Shown here piece after piece: positions 1-11,800 of a stretch of 64,000 nt of DNA. The translations under genes and the position numbers were made by a program. The notes beneath the pieces were generated by a model. That model was not told the origin of the DNA and ran no database searches. It worked only from the letters and a program-made list of their open reading frames with translations. The stretch comes from Cardinalis cardinalis. Lineage: Eukaryota > Chordata > Aves > Passeriformes > Cardinalidae. Position 1 is the first letter of the stretch. The number at the start of each line of letters is the position of its first letter. The stretch is taken from contig JACDOX010000008.1 in NCBI GenBank assembly GCA_014549065.1, positions 7,220,568 to 7,284,567 of the forward strand. Direction: 5' to 3'.

Positions 1-266
1 GGCAGTGACAAGCATCTCTTTATTGATTTCACAAATACTATGTACAATGTCCAACATAAAGACAAGAATAAATCGGTGAGGGATTTGCCCCAGCTTAAGG
101 ACTCAAAGTTATGGGAAGGACATTGCNTTCACAGTCTGCCCTACCCATGCTGTGGTCTACTGCCTGCTGGTAAGTTTGCCAAATCTCTGTATCCCAGTTA
201 CCACTGCTATTGTTTGCCTGTGGGAAGTTGGTGATTTCAATGGCCGACCTGTGAACTGCAGTGATT
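1..266. other. Non-coding flank upstream of CR1 copy
   Basis: I see no coding region here. On the minus strand an AATAAA hexamer occupies 24-19, close to the window edge. It could be the polyadenylation signal of a minus-strand transcript whose body lies to the right, but no open reading frame or splice signal supports this, and such hexamers are common by chance in AT-rich DNA. The stretch ends where the CR1 tail begins. Confidence 0.3.
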
Positions 267-1010
267 AGAATCATAGAAATGTAGAACGGCCTGGATGGAA
301 AGGGACCTTGTATAGATCATCTAGTTCTAACTGCCCTGCCCTGGGCAGGGACACCTTTCATTAGGCCAGACTGCTCAGAGCCCCATCCAGCTTGACCTTA
401 AACACCTCCAGGATTGAGGCGTCTCCAGCTTCTCTGGACAACCTGTTCCAGTGTCTCACCACCCTCAAAGTAAAAAATTCCATTCTAATGTCTAATCTAA
501 ACATACCCTTCAGTTTAAAGCCATTCCCCCTCATCCTGTCACTTTATGTCTTGTAAAAGTCTCTCACCATCCTTCTTGTAGATTNCTTTCAGGCACTGGA
601 AGGCTGCAATATGGATAGCTTGAGGCCTCGTCTTCTCCAGAATAAACAATCCAATTTCTCTTCACCTTTTCTTGTANGAGAACTGCTCCATTCCTCTAAA
701 CACCTTAGTGACTCTCCTTTGGACCCACTCCAACAGGTCCCTATCCTTCCTGTGCTGGGGACCCAAGATCTGGATGCAGCACTGCAGGTGGGGTCTCATG
801 AGGGAGGATTAGAGAGGTGGAACCCCCTCCCTCGCCCTGCTGGCCATGCTGCCTTCAATGCAGCCCAGAACGTGGTTGGCTTTCTGGGCTGCAAGTGTAA
901 GTTACCAGGTCATTGCAAGGTAAATTGTTCAGCCCCTCATACATCAGAACCCCCAAGTATTTCTTGGTAGGTTTGCTCTTGATCTGCTCACAACTGAGAA
1001 CAGGATACGN
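267..1010 (-). mobile_element. CR1 LINE, 5'-truncated 3' end
   Basis: This is a non-LTR retrotransposon fragment of the CR1 family, the dominant LINE of birds. Read on the plus strand it opens with the inverted CR1 tail (AGAATCATAGAA at 268) and then the characteristic run of CR1 phrases: AAGGGACCTTG, CCTGGGCAGGGACACCTTTC, CTCAGAGCCCCATCCAGCTT, CAACCTGTTCCAGTG, CATTCCCCCTCATCCTGTCAC, then the segment encoding the C-terminal end of ORF2 up to about 1010, where similarity fades. The element is therefore inserted with its coding sense on the minus strand. About 745 bp are kept, the 5' end is missing as usual for CR1, and many substitutions and small indels break the ORF2 frame, so it is an old inactive copy. 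Family assignment rests on recognised consensus phrases. The exact subfamily and the 5' breakpoint are not resolved. Confidence 0.92.
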
Positions 1011-4000
1011 GAAACATTTTGTGGACTCTCGTGTGGGAAAGGTAATCTGGGTAGGAACCCAAGAACTGCTGTCTTTGTCCTCACAAGTGATCTCTACATC
1101 AGTGAAACTTTGTGCATCAAAGCCCTGTGCTACCTTAAAGGCAGTTCAGTTTTCTCATGTAGCAGAATATGTAGGATTGCTCACTTAAAGGCATTCATGA
1201 CAGCTTTCAGTGGAAGCTGTTCATTGCAGGAAACGGAATCCACTCTTGGATTTGCTAATTCAATGCTAGTCATGCCAGTCAGTCAGTCCAGCCTAAGTAA
1301 TTCTTTACTACACAGCCTTAAGCCTGTGGGATACTTCAGCTCATGAACTGTCTGTCCACTCTATACAGAACACATTATGTAGTGCTGATTGCATTCACTT
1401 GCTTGCATTGCTGTAATAAGACAATATGACTTCTCTTCAAGACTGTAGGTAAAGACATGCATTGTTAACANCTCTGGAAATCAGCTAAAATAGGTTTGGT
1501 GGGTGGGTTTCTTTTTAATCCTTTTCATGTCTACCAAAGCTGAGATGTAATACTGCCCCTGTGTAACAGAATGAACTTGAGGGCACAGATACCCGCTATG
1601 GCTTCTCTTGCATTTCCTGTGTCAGGTTTGAAACCCAGTTTCTGTGGGAAAGGTAAAAAGCGCTGAGGTGATATGCTGTCAGAATGCTGGGACTGGTACA
1701 GATACATGAATTCCCAGCCTTGCTGCTGCCTGGTCTCTGAACCTGTCATGCAAACTCTGTGTCTGCTTTGTAAAGCTGTGCAACAAAGCTACTGTTTCCA
1801 TGCCCCCCGTTGTGCGCTTGTTCTGCTTGGTTAGCTGTTGCCTTTTAAGATTTTTTCAGTTCAGCTGAAATGCAGTTCAACTTACTGTGTTCTTTCTGAC
1901 TGTGCATCTCACTGACATTGATTGGTCATCTTCTTTCCTCCTTTGCATGTCAATATGTATGTAGTATCATATCACAAGAGGATTGGCTGCTCAAGGTAAC
2001 AGCAAATATTTTTCAAAATACGCAGCTAGGTAACAATTTTTTAATGCATCTCTGCTNCTATTATGCTTCACAAAGCAAGCTGAATTTCAAAATGTGCATG
2101 CAGTTACTCTGATATTTTCTGGTGATGGTGAAAAGAAGTTTTTCTATCCTTCTGAGAGCAAGAGCTTCAATTTGTCAAATACTATATCATGGATAGACAA
2201 GTTGGGTGCTCAGCTTCTCCCAGGAAGAAACTAGTTTGGAAGAGGTTAATAGTTGTTGCCATAGATATCCCCCTCAGTCATTCCTCACAATTGAATAAAG
2301 GTGTGTTTTTCCTTTGAAGCTCAGGTGAGGGTACATTTTACAAGTAAGGAAACAAAAGGACAAAGAGGGTTTTCTTTCAAAGATCACATTATGATCAGGA
2401 AATGAAATTAAATCAGAAACCTGAAAGAAAGTAAAACTCCCAAACTCTCAAAGGTTTCAATTGATGCTAATTATAAACAGTTTTTTTTTTTTTAGGTCTA
2501 AGGGTATTTTAGGCATTAGAAGTTAAGACTTGGGGTAGGAGGTGGGAGTTCTGCTCCTGCTTTGGTCATCGTTGAAAAAAGGGTTTTTGCACAACTCTGT
2601 CTAGAAATTGCTTTAGAAATGCTACTTGGGTTCTTCACGTGGAGAAAAGAACTGCCACTCATCCCATGTCTCAATTCCATGTAGAGGCCTTACATGTAAC
2701 TACATATTTCTGTGGTTTTTTCAGCATTGCCTTGTGATTGTCTTTGGGAAGTATTTTGAGATCGTTGAAAGAAGAGAGACACCAAAGGGAGAATGATGTG
2801 AAGCTGTGCATTTTAACTTTCACAAGGGCCAGTTTTTGTTTTGTCACTCTCCAGGGATGACTGGATAGAACTCCTGTTGGGTTTAGTTCATAACAATCCA
2901 GCTGAATCAGTAGTATGATGTTTCAACACNTTTCCTTCCTCTGTCTCCAGAACGTGGATGTGCTACTTAATTCAGTAGACTTATGCTTGTACCAGCAGGA
3001 GGATGGGACAGACTCAGGAGCAAAACATGGTTGGACAGAGGTCACAAAAGTTGTTTTGAGCANCTCTTAGTAATGTGTCTTTGTTGTAGGGGAAAATACA
3101 CACGTCACCATTGCTTGCTATTCAGGACAGCAGAAGTGAACCTTTTATTTAGGTCAGTCCAATGTGCAACTCTGAATGGGCTCTCTCATTAGAAGTGAGT
3201 AACTTAGTAATGACATTCTACAAATTAGGAAGAAGGATGGATCACAGGAGCTGGAGGCCAAAGCTGCTAGGAATTGAGGGAGTGTGATTGGTGTGCAAAA
3301 GGGCAGGCTGTCAGCATCCTGGTGTCTGGCTTAATACCTTGCCTAACAGTGATTTCTCGCAGGCTGTCAGGTTTCAGTGAAAATGAACATCAAGTTGGTG
3401 ATTCATAGCCAGTGCCTTTAAAAGAGCCTGTTTGCTTCCAGATGGAGTATGAGTCGTGGTTCCTCCATGCTTCCCTACTTGCTTGCAGTCATGTGCTTCC
3501 TAACTTCTCTCTGCTGGTGCCCACTGACAGTGCAGTACTTCAGTCCCAGTTCTTNAAACTATTTACTGGCCCCTCTTCTCCTCTGTTCCTTCCTTAGCCA
3601 GCTCCCAAGCTGCAGGCAGTGCTTCCTGCAGAGATCTTGCTCTTTGAGTCCTGTGGCACCTCCAGAGTTCAGGTTCTGTTTTTAACTTGTTTTGGAGAGG
3701 GACTCCACAACTGGACAATGCTTATCTTTCCTTCCAGCTCAGTTGGGGTGAGGCATGTTTTCTGGTAATGGACCAATAGATTACTAAGGGATGCATCCAT
3801 CACACAGACAGAGAGAAAAGCTGCAGGTTTTCTTACAGGGCTGAAGATTTCAAAGGATGCTGAATGCGTCAATGCTAATCCTGCACTGGGCAGAATGCCA
3901 GAGTCTGCCTAATGCCTTTGCTGGTCTGACATTTCAGCCTCCATCCTAATGGATGCCAAAGCGGATCCCTCCACCTCACAGACCCATTAATTAGAGCTTA

Positions 4001-7000
4001 ATGACTTTCTGAGAGAAAGGCCTCGGAAATGAGATTCAGAGAATTTCCTACTGATAATGTGTGGCGTAAGTTCCAGGTTGGCCTGCTTTGGTCAGACTCT
4101 GAGGTCTTTTAAGTCAAATGGTCTGTGCTTCTGTTTACTGTATCCACCTTTTCTTTCTGTCACTGTCACACAAAACACAAAATCTACTCTGTGTAGATTC
4201 TCTTACTTCTGAAGCCACTTTAGGTCTTCTCTGGGCATTAAATGTGTTTTAAGCTCTGCTGATACTGGCATGGCTTTTGAAATGACAACTCTGTTTACAC
4301 CCAAAACTCTTTTCAGTCCCAGGTTCCTGCAATTGTTGTTTCTAGGATTTTTTGCTTCATCTGAAGTTGGGTCTAATTGTACAAAGATCCCATTTTTTAT
4401 TTGTATTTATTTTTCTTTTTTTTTTAGATAACATTACTACTTTTTTTTCCCCGAGACATTGAATTCAGTGTCCAGTTTCCATCAGTTTAACTTTGAAACT
4501 GCCATTTTCTTAACAGAACTAAAATGTGAATTCTCCAAGCATTGAGAACAGTTTCCCTTTCTAAATATTAATGCATTGAGGTTTTTAATGTATATTCTAA
4601 GTTTCTTAGGCTTTAACCTCTGGCTGTGAACTGTACTTGTGTGTTGATGGTGAAGTATATGAATATGAGGTGTCTGATTTTTGAGAAGTCTGGTCACAAT
4701 TATGAGGGTTGGACGTATCAATATTTTCTATCAGTCTCTTTGTAANGTGATTTGAAGTTCTGAGAAGTTCAATTCATACTATATATTCCAGCAATCAAAT
4801 ATATTTTCCCAGTAATTTTCTTAGAAGTAGTTGTATAGTCTGTGCAATCTACACAATGCTTTTGTCAGATACTCATTTGGTGTTGCTACTGTGAGATTAT
4901 TGTGCAAGTATTGGCTTGCACAAGAGTTGGAGGAAAAAAGCTCTCTGAATTTTGACTTGAAGGCACAATCATGTAATTTTTCCAGTGTTACCGGCAGCTA
5001 CCCTGACTTCAAAATGGCTTTCCAGGAATTTGGATTCAGTTAATGCAATCAAGTTTTAACAGAGACTTGGTTCTGAAGGCAAGCCTCTCCCATTTTGTTT
5101 TTCTCTGTTGGATGCATGTATCTAAGAGCTGGGACCCCTNCTAGAAGGTTATTTAGGATATATTACATGTCAACTGCTATACCTCTTATATAGGCCTTAT
5201 ACAAGAATTTTGAAGTACAAGGCTTTTATTTTTATACTTCAGTGCTTCTACCTGTGTTATTTTTGCCAAGTCAGGATCTTCAATTTCATTATAAAGTGAA
5301 ACAAAGCTGAAGAAAATTTAAATGAGTATGGCTTTTTATTTCTTGATAATCGTATTTTTTAATGTGTAAATTAACTGTTTTCAGATTTTCAAACTTATAC
5401 TGAGAGTAAAGTGTGTATTTAGCTATATTTAAACTCCTAATATAATCTTACAGTTGAAAATGTTTGTAGGAGAAAAGAAANCCCAGAAAATATTGTCCTT
5501 CTAATGTGCACTTTACATTACAGGATGGTGCTAAACTTCAACTCATAAAAGGGAGCAAAGCTGTGTGGGAGCCATGGGATGTGCATGTGGGTACCTGTGC
5601 AAGTATGAGGCAGGGGGCTGATTTAGCTAGGAGAAGGATGGGAGATATTAACTATGAATGGAAGGAGAGAGGAGTTCTGCGATGTTTCTGAGGAGATCTG
5701 CACATCAAATCCTCACGGAAGGACATGGGATTTGTGCCTTCTGTAACTGAATGGTTCACAGTGTGTAGTGCCAGGAGCACCCTTCTGTCCCAGCACTGCT
5801 TCATGATCATAAGGCTCAGTTTTACTGTCATCTTTGTTTCTCTCACCCATTTATTTCCTCTTTTTTGCATGAATTACCTTTTCTCTTTTGAGCTCAGGAT
5901 GCCATAAATTTACCAGTGTGACTCACAGAATTAATGTCCCTCTCAATGCTCTAAGGAAGAGATTGGCACCCCCAGCTCCAAGGCAAAAGTCCAGTTGGAC
6001 ACGACTTCATGGTTTGACAGGACATTGTGACCATCCCACTGTGTGATGGGCCAGCACATGTCGGGCTGGGTTAGAGGCCTTAGGCTCAGGCTTGGGAAGG
6101 AACATGGGATGTCCAGGCTGTGCTGGGATGTCCAGGCTGTGCTCGCTGGCTGCTTTAACCATTTTGTTGGCTGCCACATTTGGTAGCGGGTGCACTCACT
6201 GTTTCTTCGTATTCTTGGTGCTGGAACAAGAACACTGTTTGCTTTTTGGAGTCTGAACTGATTTCTAGGATGGGAAACTGTAAGTTGTATTTTGATGTGC
6301 GGATTTGATAAGGACAGGGGACTGATTATTTGAGAGGGATGGTAGATTACCTCTTACTGTAGTACCTACAGACATTTCAGATATATAAGCTTATCATACA
6401 TAACAGCCTGAGTTGTTCTCATCAGAATCTAAGAAATCACCGGGTTCACTTTTACCAGATTGATACTGTGTCTATCCAAAATGCAATCATGAGCTGTGTC
6501 TGACCTGTGAACTCTGAATTTCTCAGCCACACAATGTGAAAACAGGGAAACATTCAATTTTGATTTTTGAGGGCTCAGATCTATTTTGCTCCAGTGATAG
6601 CAGTAGTGGCTGTTGCTGTGCAACATTTTGTTTGGACAGGCAGAAGTCAAAATCTTTAAATTATATCTTCTGGCAGAGGGGAGGGAAGAAGGAAGAACAG
6701 ATTGTTTAAATGTATGATTTTAATCATGTAGGAAAGTAGCAGGAGAGGAGGTTTCATAAAACCCCTAATTTCACATGGCTTAATTTAAAGATTGTAGATT
6801 TGACCAGACTTCTCTTTCTTCTTTTTCTCTTATGTTCTGAAAAAAATTTTTTTTTGCCTCCTTTTCATAGCTAATTTTATGAGGATTTCCGAGCAAGCTT
6901 TGAAAAATGCTCAGGTTTTGTTTAAAAATGGTTGCCTAATATTTTCACTTTGCTGCATGATTACAGAACCACAGACAATGATCATATCACTTGCAGGGAT

Positions 7001-8760
7001 TGATGTCAGAGTGAAATTGTCTAGTACCTCGGATACAGCCNGGAGCCTGGGTCTGGCCTCAAGGCTGGTGCCTTGTAGGACTATGGCTGCAGCACAAAGG
7101 CCTTCTTTGGGTAACATGAAATTATTAGAACATGAATAAAATACATAAAACACATNTGTGTTTCTTTGGTGTGGGGTGGGAATGATGATAACAAATAACT
7201 ACATACATAAAAGGCCCTAATTCTTCGACTTCNAGATCCCTTAACCTTGGGGAAGCTAGGGTAGATATATTTTTGGAGGAGCATATAANGGAGCCTTCAC
7301 CAAGGATAAATTANACAAANAATTNAAAGGAGACAGGTTNCTGGTTCCCCTTTGAACAGGAGGGGCTGGGGACAGAGAANAAAGTTGAAAGAGTAGAGAA
7401 TGACACGAGAATAAGGTGAAAGAGGGCAATTCAGCAGTCAGCACTTTCCCATCTCCGGAGGCTTGGATTTAAGCACATCCATCCAGTGCAGCTGCAGCTT
7501 CATTTTAGGAATCAGGAAATAAGCTGAGTGGCTAAGAAAGATAGGAGCTGACAGCTCTCAGCGTTCAGGCTCTCCCCTTCGCACTGGGAGAGCAAGTAGA
7601 GAAGAGCTTTTCTCCTGCGGAAGCGTGTACCATTCAGCAGCGGGATCACTGCTTAGTGGAGAAAATGGGATAGAGAGAGAAGGACCTGGGAAGTGTATGG
7701 TCCCAGCTGCCTGGGTGAATTAAGCACGGTGCCTGTGTGAGTTTTGCTGACTCTATGCCTCCACGGGATCGGGATGGGGAGAAATGGGATGGGAGAGCAA
7801 ATGACAGGTGTGAATCTGCTGACATTTTGTTTCCAGTGGCTTCACCATTAACAGCTAAGCTCATGCTCTCTGCTTTAACAAAACCCTTTTAGAGCCCCAT
7901 TAGCACTGTCTTTGTTTCTTCTAGCCTGTTTCATATATAATTGTATCTTGTTTATGGAAAATCCTGAGGTGAAGTGGAAGCAATTTCTCTTCATTCCAGG
8001 TGGCAGCAGAGTGGAAGCCAAATCCTGCTGATGCCAAAGACCAGTGCATTCCTGAGCCTTAATGCTTCTTCCCTTTCACTCCCCCACCATTATATTTTTT
8101 TCCAGGACCAAAAAACCACCAGCTTGGTGAGCTGTTTTTCTTGGAATTGTTGAAGATGGTCTATGGGCTCTTTCACACCATTTCGAATTTCACTGCCTTT
8201 TGTGGAGCCTGGGGTGAGAGGAGACACCTGTATGCAGGCAGATCGTGTCCTTGTCTGTATCACAGCAGGGTGCTTCCATCACATCTCTTACGGTAGTGCT
8301 TTTGGCAACTGTACTTTCCAATAACAGAGTGTCTCTCCCACCAGCTTCTGGTGTTTCGTGATTGTCTGCCAGAGGCTTTTAAAAAGTGCTTCTCCTATCA
8401 GAAACCAAGAATAATTATGAATTATGTCCCCAGGGGGTAGCAAGTAGAAGTTAGCAGTCAGTGGTATCTGCAGATGTGGTGGGTAGCGCTAACTACCCAT
8501 CCAGCTGTCAACTAGTCCATAAATAATACACATGAGTGGGACACTGAATGGATGAGAGACTGAATAAGGAAGCTGTCTGAAGTGTAACCCCTGCCCTCAA
8601 AATGCTTGGTTACAGCAGTAGCAGAAGAAATACTATACTGAACATATTTTTTTCCTTGTGATACTTTTGGTCACTTAGTTAGCTTCTTTTCAGGGGTGCC
8701 TGCGTAACTTGTGAGTTAAAAGATCTCAAGAGGCCAAAGTAATGTAGCCGGCTATGAGCA
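1011..8760. other. Non-coding stretch, no gene seen
   Basis: About 7.7 kb of AT-rich sequence with only short reading frames in all six frames, none recognisable. Homopolymer runs occur (T-rich tracts near 2490, 4420-4450 and 6840), and there is a 19-bp tandem duplication at 6106-6143. A run of closely spaced ambiguous bases lies at 7156-7380. No tRNA-like cloverleaf, CpG-rich promoter or additional recognisable CR1 was seen. It is likely intergenic sequence or intron of a gene outside the window. Confidence 0.5.
6106..6143. repeat. 19-bp tandem duplication
   Basis: The unit GGGATGTCCAGGCTGTGCT occurs twice head to tail (6106-6124 and 6125-6143) without mismatch. It lies in a locally GC-richer stretch (about 5.94-6.2 kb) that has no supported gene. 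It is probably a simple replication-slippage duplication. Confidence 0.9.
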
Positions 8761-8771
8761 GGACATAGTAT

Positions 8772-8833
8772 GTATGTCCACTATACATACAGTCCACTAT
8801 ACTGTATGTATAGTGGACATACAGTCCACTATA
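8772..8833. repeat. Perfect 21-bp inverted repeat with direct-repeat extension
   Basis: The arms 8772-8792 and 8802-8822 are exact reverse complements of one another (21 of 21), separated by the 9-nt spacer TCCACTATA. The right arm is followed by a second copy of that spacer, so ACATACAGTCCACTATA appears at 8785-8801 and again at 8817-8833 (period 32). The segment is thus built from one short sequence in the order forward, reverse, forward. It would form a stable cruciform or RNA hairpin. No gene or transposon terminus is attached to it. Template-switch mutagenesis is the simplest origin. Confidence 0.95.
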
Positions 8834-11800
8834 GCGCAGTGGGCTGTATGTGGTACTTTACCAACAAACCTACGTAAACTTGTAGNTTCTAAGAGGTGTA
8901 TAGAAATTGGCCTATTGAGTCACACTTTTTCCAAAGCCTAGGTCTCATTAAGCAAAACATTGGATTCAAATAACTTTTAGTTTTTGTTCTCCCCCTTCCC
9001 CCAAACTAGAACTAGAAAAAAATTTAATTTAACTTTGGTTTAATGTTTCATTTAGAATAAAGTACTTTCATTTCCAGGTAATTACAGTAAAAGCCAGTGA
9101 AAAGTAAACTTAACATGTCAAAGAATTGCCTGATACCCAATTATTTTATGTTTGGTATCTGAATTGTTCAGGTATTTTCAGAATATGAGAAAAAGAGAGA
9201 AGTTCAGCTTGCTCTTCTGGATCAAGACCTGGACTCTAAATTACATTCTCTCACTCTGTCACCAGTATCTGTTTTTAAGTTTGCTTGAATTACTACTGCA
9301 GTATTTTGTTTGTAAGTCTCATCTTCATTCAAATGTGATGTGTTCTGTGAAGAGGCTTGCTGAGCCCATCCTAGTGGCTGGTAAAAGCCACAGTACTCTG
9401 CCTTGCTTTTGTGCTGCTGTTCTTCTTTCTTATACATAGTCAATCAAGAACATTTTCTCTTGTGACTTCAGTGAAGGTAAAATCAGAGGAATGATAATGG
9501 AAAGTGATTGAAGAAGAGTGATGGAATATGCTGCAGTTGTTAATCTACTTAAAAAAAAAATAGTCCTTCCATACAGCCTCACTGCAACTATACCAACATC
9601 TACTTATCACCAATTCTCTGCAGTTCCTTCAGTCCTGTTTGTTTCCTATTTTCTTAGACTTCAGGAGCACCTAAAGTCAAAGAAAATATCCTGGAAGGTG
9701 TGCCTTCTTTTTTGCATCATTTACTCATACCTTGCCACCTCCTGTTGCAGATTGACTTGATACCTTCCCAGAAGATTTTGCTGGGGGGCAGCTTATCCTG
9801 AAAGGTGGCCTGATACCACATATCAAGTTTTAAAACTGCTTGAATGAGAAACAAGGAACCTTTCCTGTCTTCNAAGGAGAGCTCTGCAAGTGCTTCAAAG
9901 CATGGACTGAATAACAAACAATTTCCAGGGAGAAACCATGCTTAGAGACTTAANCATTTTGACATATTGTGGAGGCTGCAGTTCATAAAAAAATTGTACA
10001 TAGGATGCATAAATAGATACGTAAGTGTATGTAATTGCAGAGTACTTGAATAAGAGAAGAATTAACTTCCTTAGTCCAGGTGAAGTGCTGGTGTGTGGGC
10101 AAGAGCATATTCCCACGTTCCTCACCAGAGGCAGTAGCAGAAGAAAGCTGTCATGCAATGATTTTAAATTTCTTTGTGTGGGAAAACTGTCTAAATTATT
10201 GATGTTTCACCTTGTCACCAGCAGCTNGTGTTATCGAGAAGTAATAACAGCTTCTGCTGTAGGTCACCGAGATCAAGTAACTTCATCCTTGAGAGATGAC
10301 TTTACTGATTCTTTCTTTTCCATGTTATGTGTAGATTATTCAGTTAATGGGGATGTCTGTTGTGTCCCTTTGATTGTGTGTCTGATTTTTGAGGGCTATC
10401 TTTACCTGAATTTGTTTTTTTGTGAGGCACATACAAGAGTGTATGAATGAGAGTTGTGGCTTTGCAATTGTGGATTTTCCTGGGTTGGTTTTCCAGTGTG
10501 TATATGTGCCTCCTTCTATAGCTTACAACTACATTGTTGTTTGGCTTGCAAATTTCTTTTACTGAGCTTTTCTTCAATTTTACCTTTCTCATGTAACTTC
10601 TGGAGTAGTCCTTTCCTTGACCTCTCATCCCAGTTTGTATTCNTCCATGCCTATGCCTGCTTTGCACAGTCTTCCATCAGTTTCATCTCCCATCACAGAT
10701 TTCTCTACTCTTGAAAGACATAATTTCTGCTCACATGTTTGCTCTTGTCCACTGATTTTAACTTAAAATTACTCTTCCCCCTCTGCCAATAATTTTTGTC
10801 TTGATTTCTTGATTAGTATTTTTTATGACTTTACTTTGGATTTATGTTGTGCTTGCTTGGACTNTTTATTTTCAGTCTGTAATTGTATTTAAGGCAGAAA
10901 ATACGTCTGCATTTAAACCCAATGTGTAAATCCATGGTGCAATGTATATCTGACTNTAAGAGTTATACAAAATAATCCATAGAGTCAATAAAGGGAGGCA
11001 GCACAACCAGTGGGGTAAAGGTTCCAAAAGAATTATTCTACTTCCNAGGTATATGGGCCTAGGAAAGGGACAAACTCAGTACCTCTGTGCTTCTTTTTAA
11101 TTTTAATTTATGTTCCTTAAAAGTTCTTCAAATTCATGGTACAGCTGGCTAAGAGAACGATTTTGATATTAAAAGCAAAAGGTAGTTCTTGGAGACTTCT
11201 TTTGCTGTCTTCTTACCTCTACTAATTCATCATGTAGCATCCTGCAGACGGCAGCTAAGACCCTGCACATATACCCTGTGCATTGGGTAAATCTAGAGAC
11301 AGACCTGTGCTTTGTTAGCAAGCAGAAATTTCTTCCTGTCAAAGTTGAAGAGTACTGAGGACAGCATGTACAAGGGACAAATCAGACACCATCACAGGAC
11401 CAGACCACTTGATCTCATTTGGTGACAGATCCTCCTGCAATTGTAGTNCCTAGACTCCCTAAGAATCTCCTACAACTGGCAGTAAACAACTCATGACACA
11501 GGTTTTCATAGCTGAAAGTCTGGAGCATGAACTGGCTTATTTAGGATTTAGATTCTACTGCAGTTCCCATTTAAAGTGTCNTCTTTGTGTTGTGGCTCTT
11601 TGTACNTTGGGTAACTCATCAGNGCTGTTCCCCCAAGGCCAGATAGAGAGGGCTTTCGATTGTCATTAACCTATCCTAGATGTCAACTCAAAATGAAAAG
11701 TGAAAGCCTGGTAGCCTGTTAATGGTCCCCTGGGATGTCCATTTATTCCATGTGTCATTTTCTAGTCCTTAAACACTTGGAGTATCACAGAACAAGTCTT

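Noticed and set aside
19..24. AATAAA on the minus strand at the left edge as a gene 3' end
   Set aside because: Hexamer alone in AT-rich DNA. No exon, no downstream GU-rich element can be checked because the window starts there.
10025..10450. 141-codon plus-strand open frame
   Set aside because: No domain, splice or promoter support. A minus-strand open frame of 107 codons overlaps part of it, and one frame of this length is plausible by chance in 64 kb.
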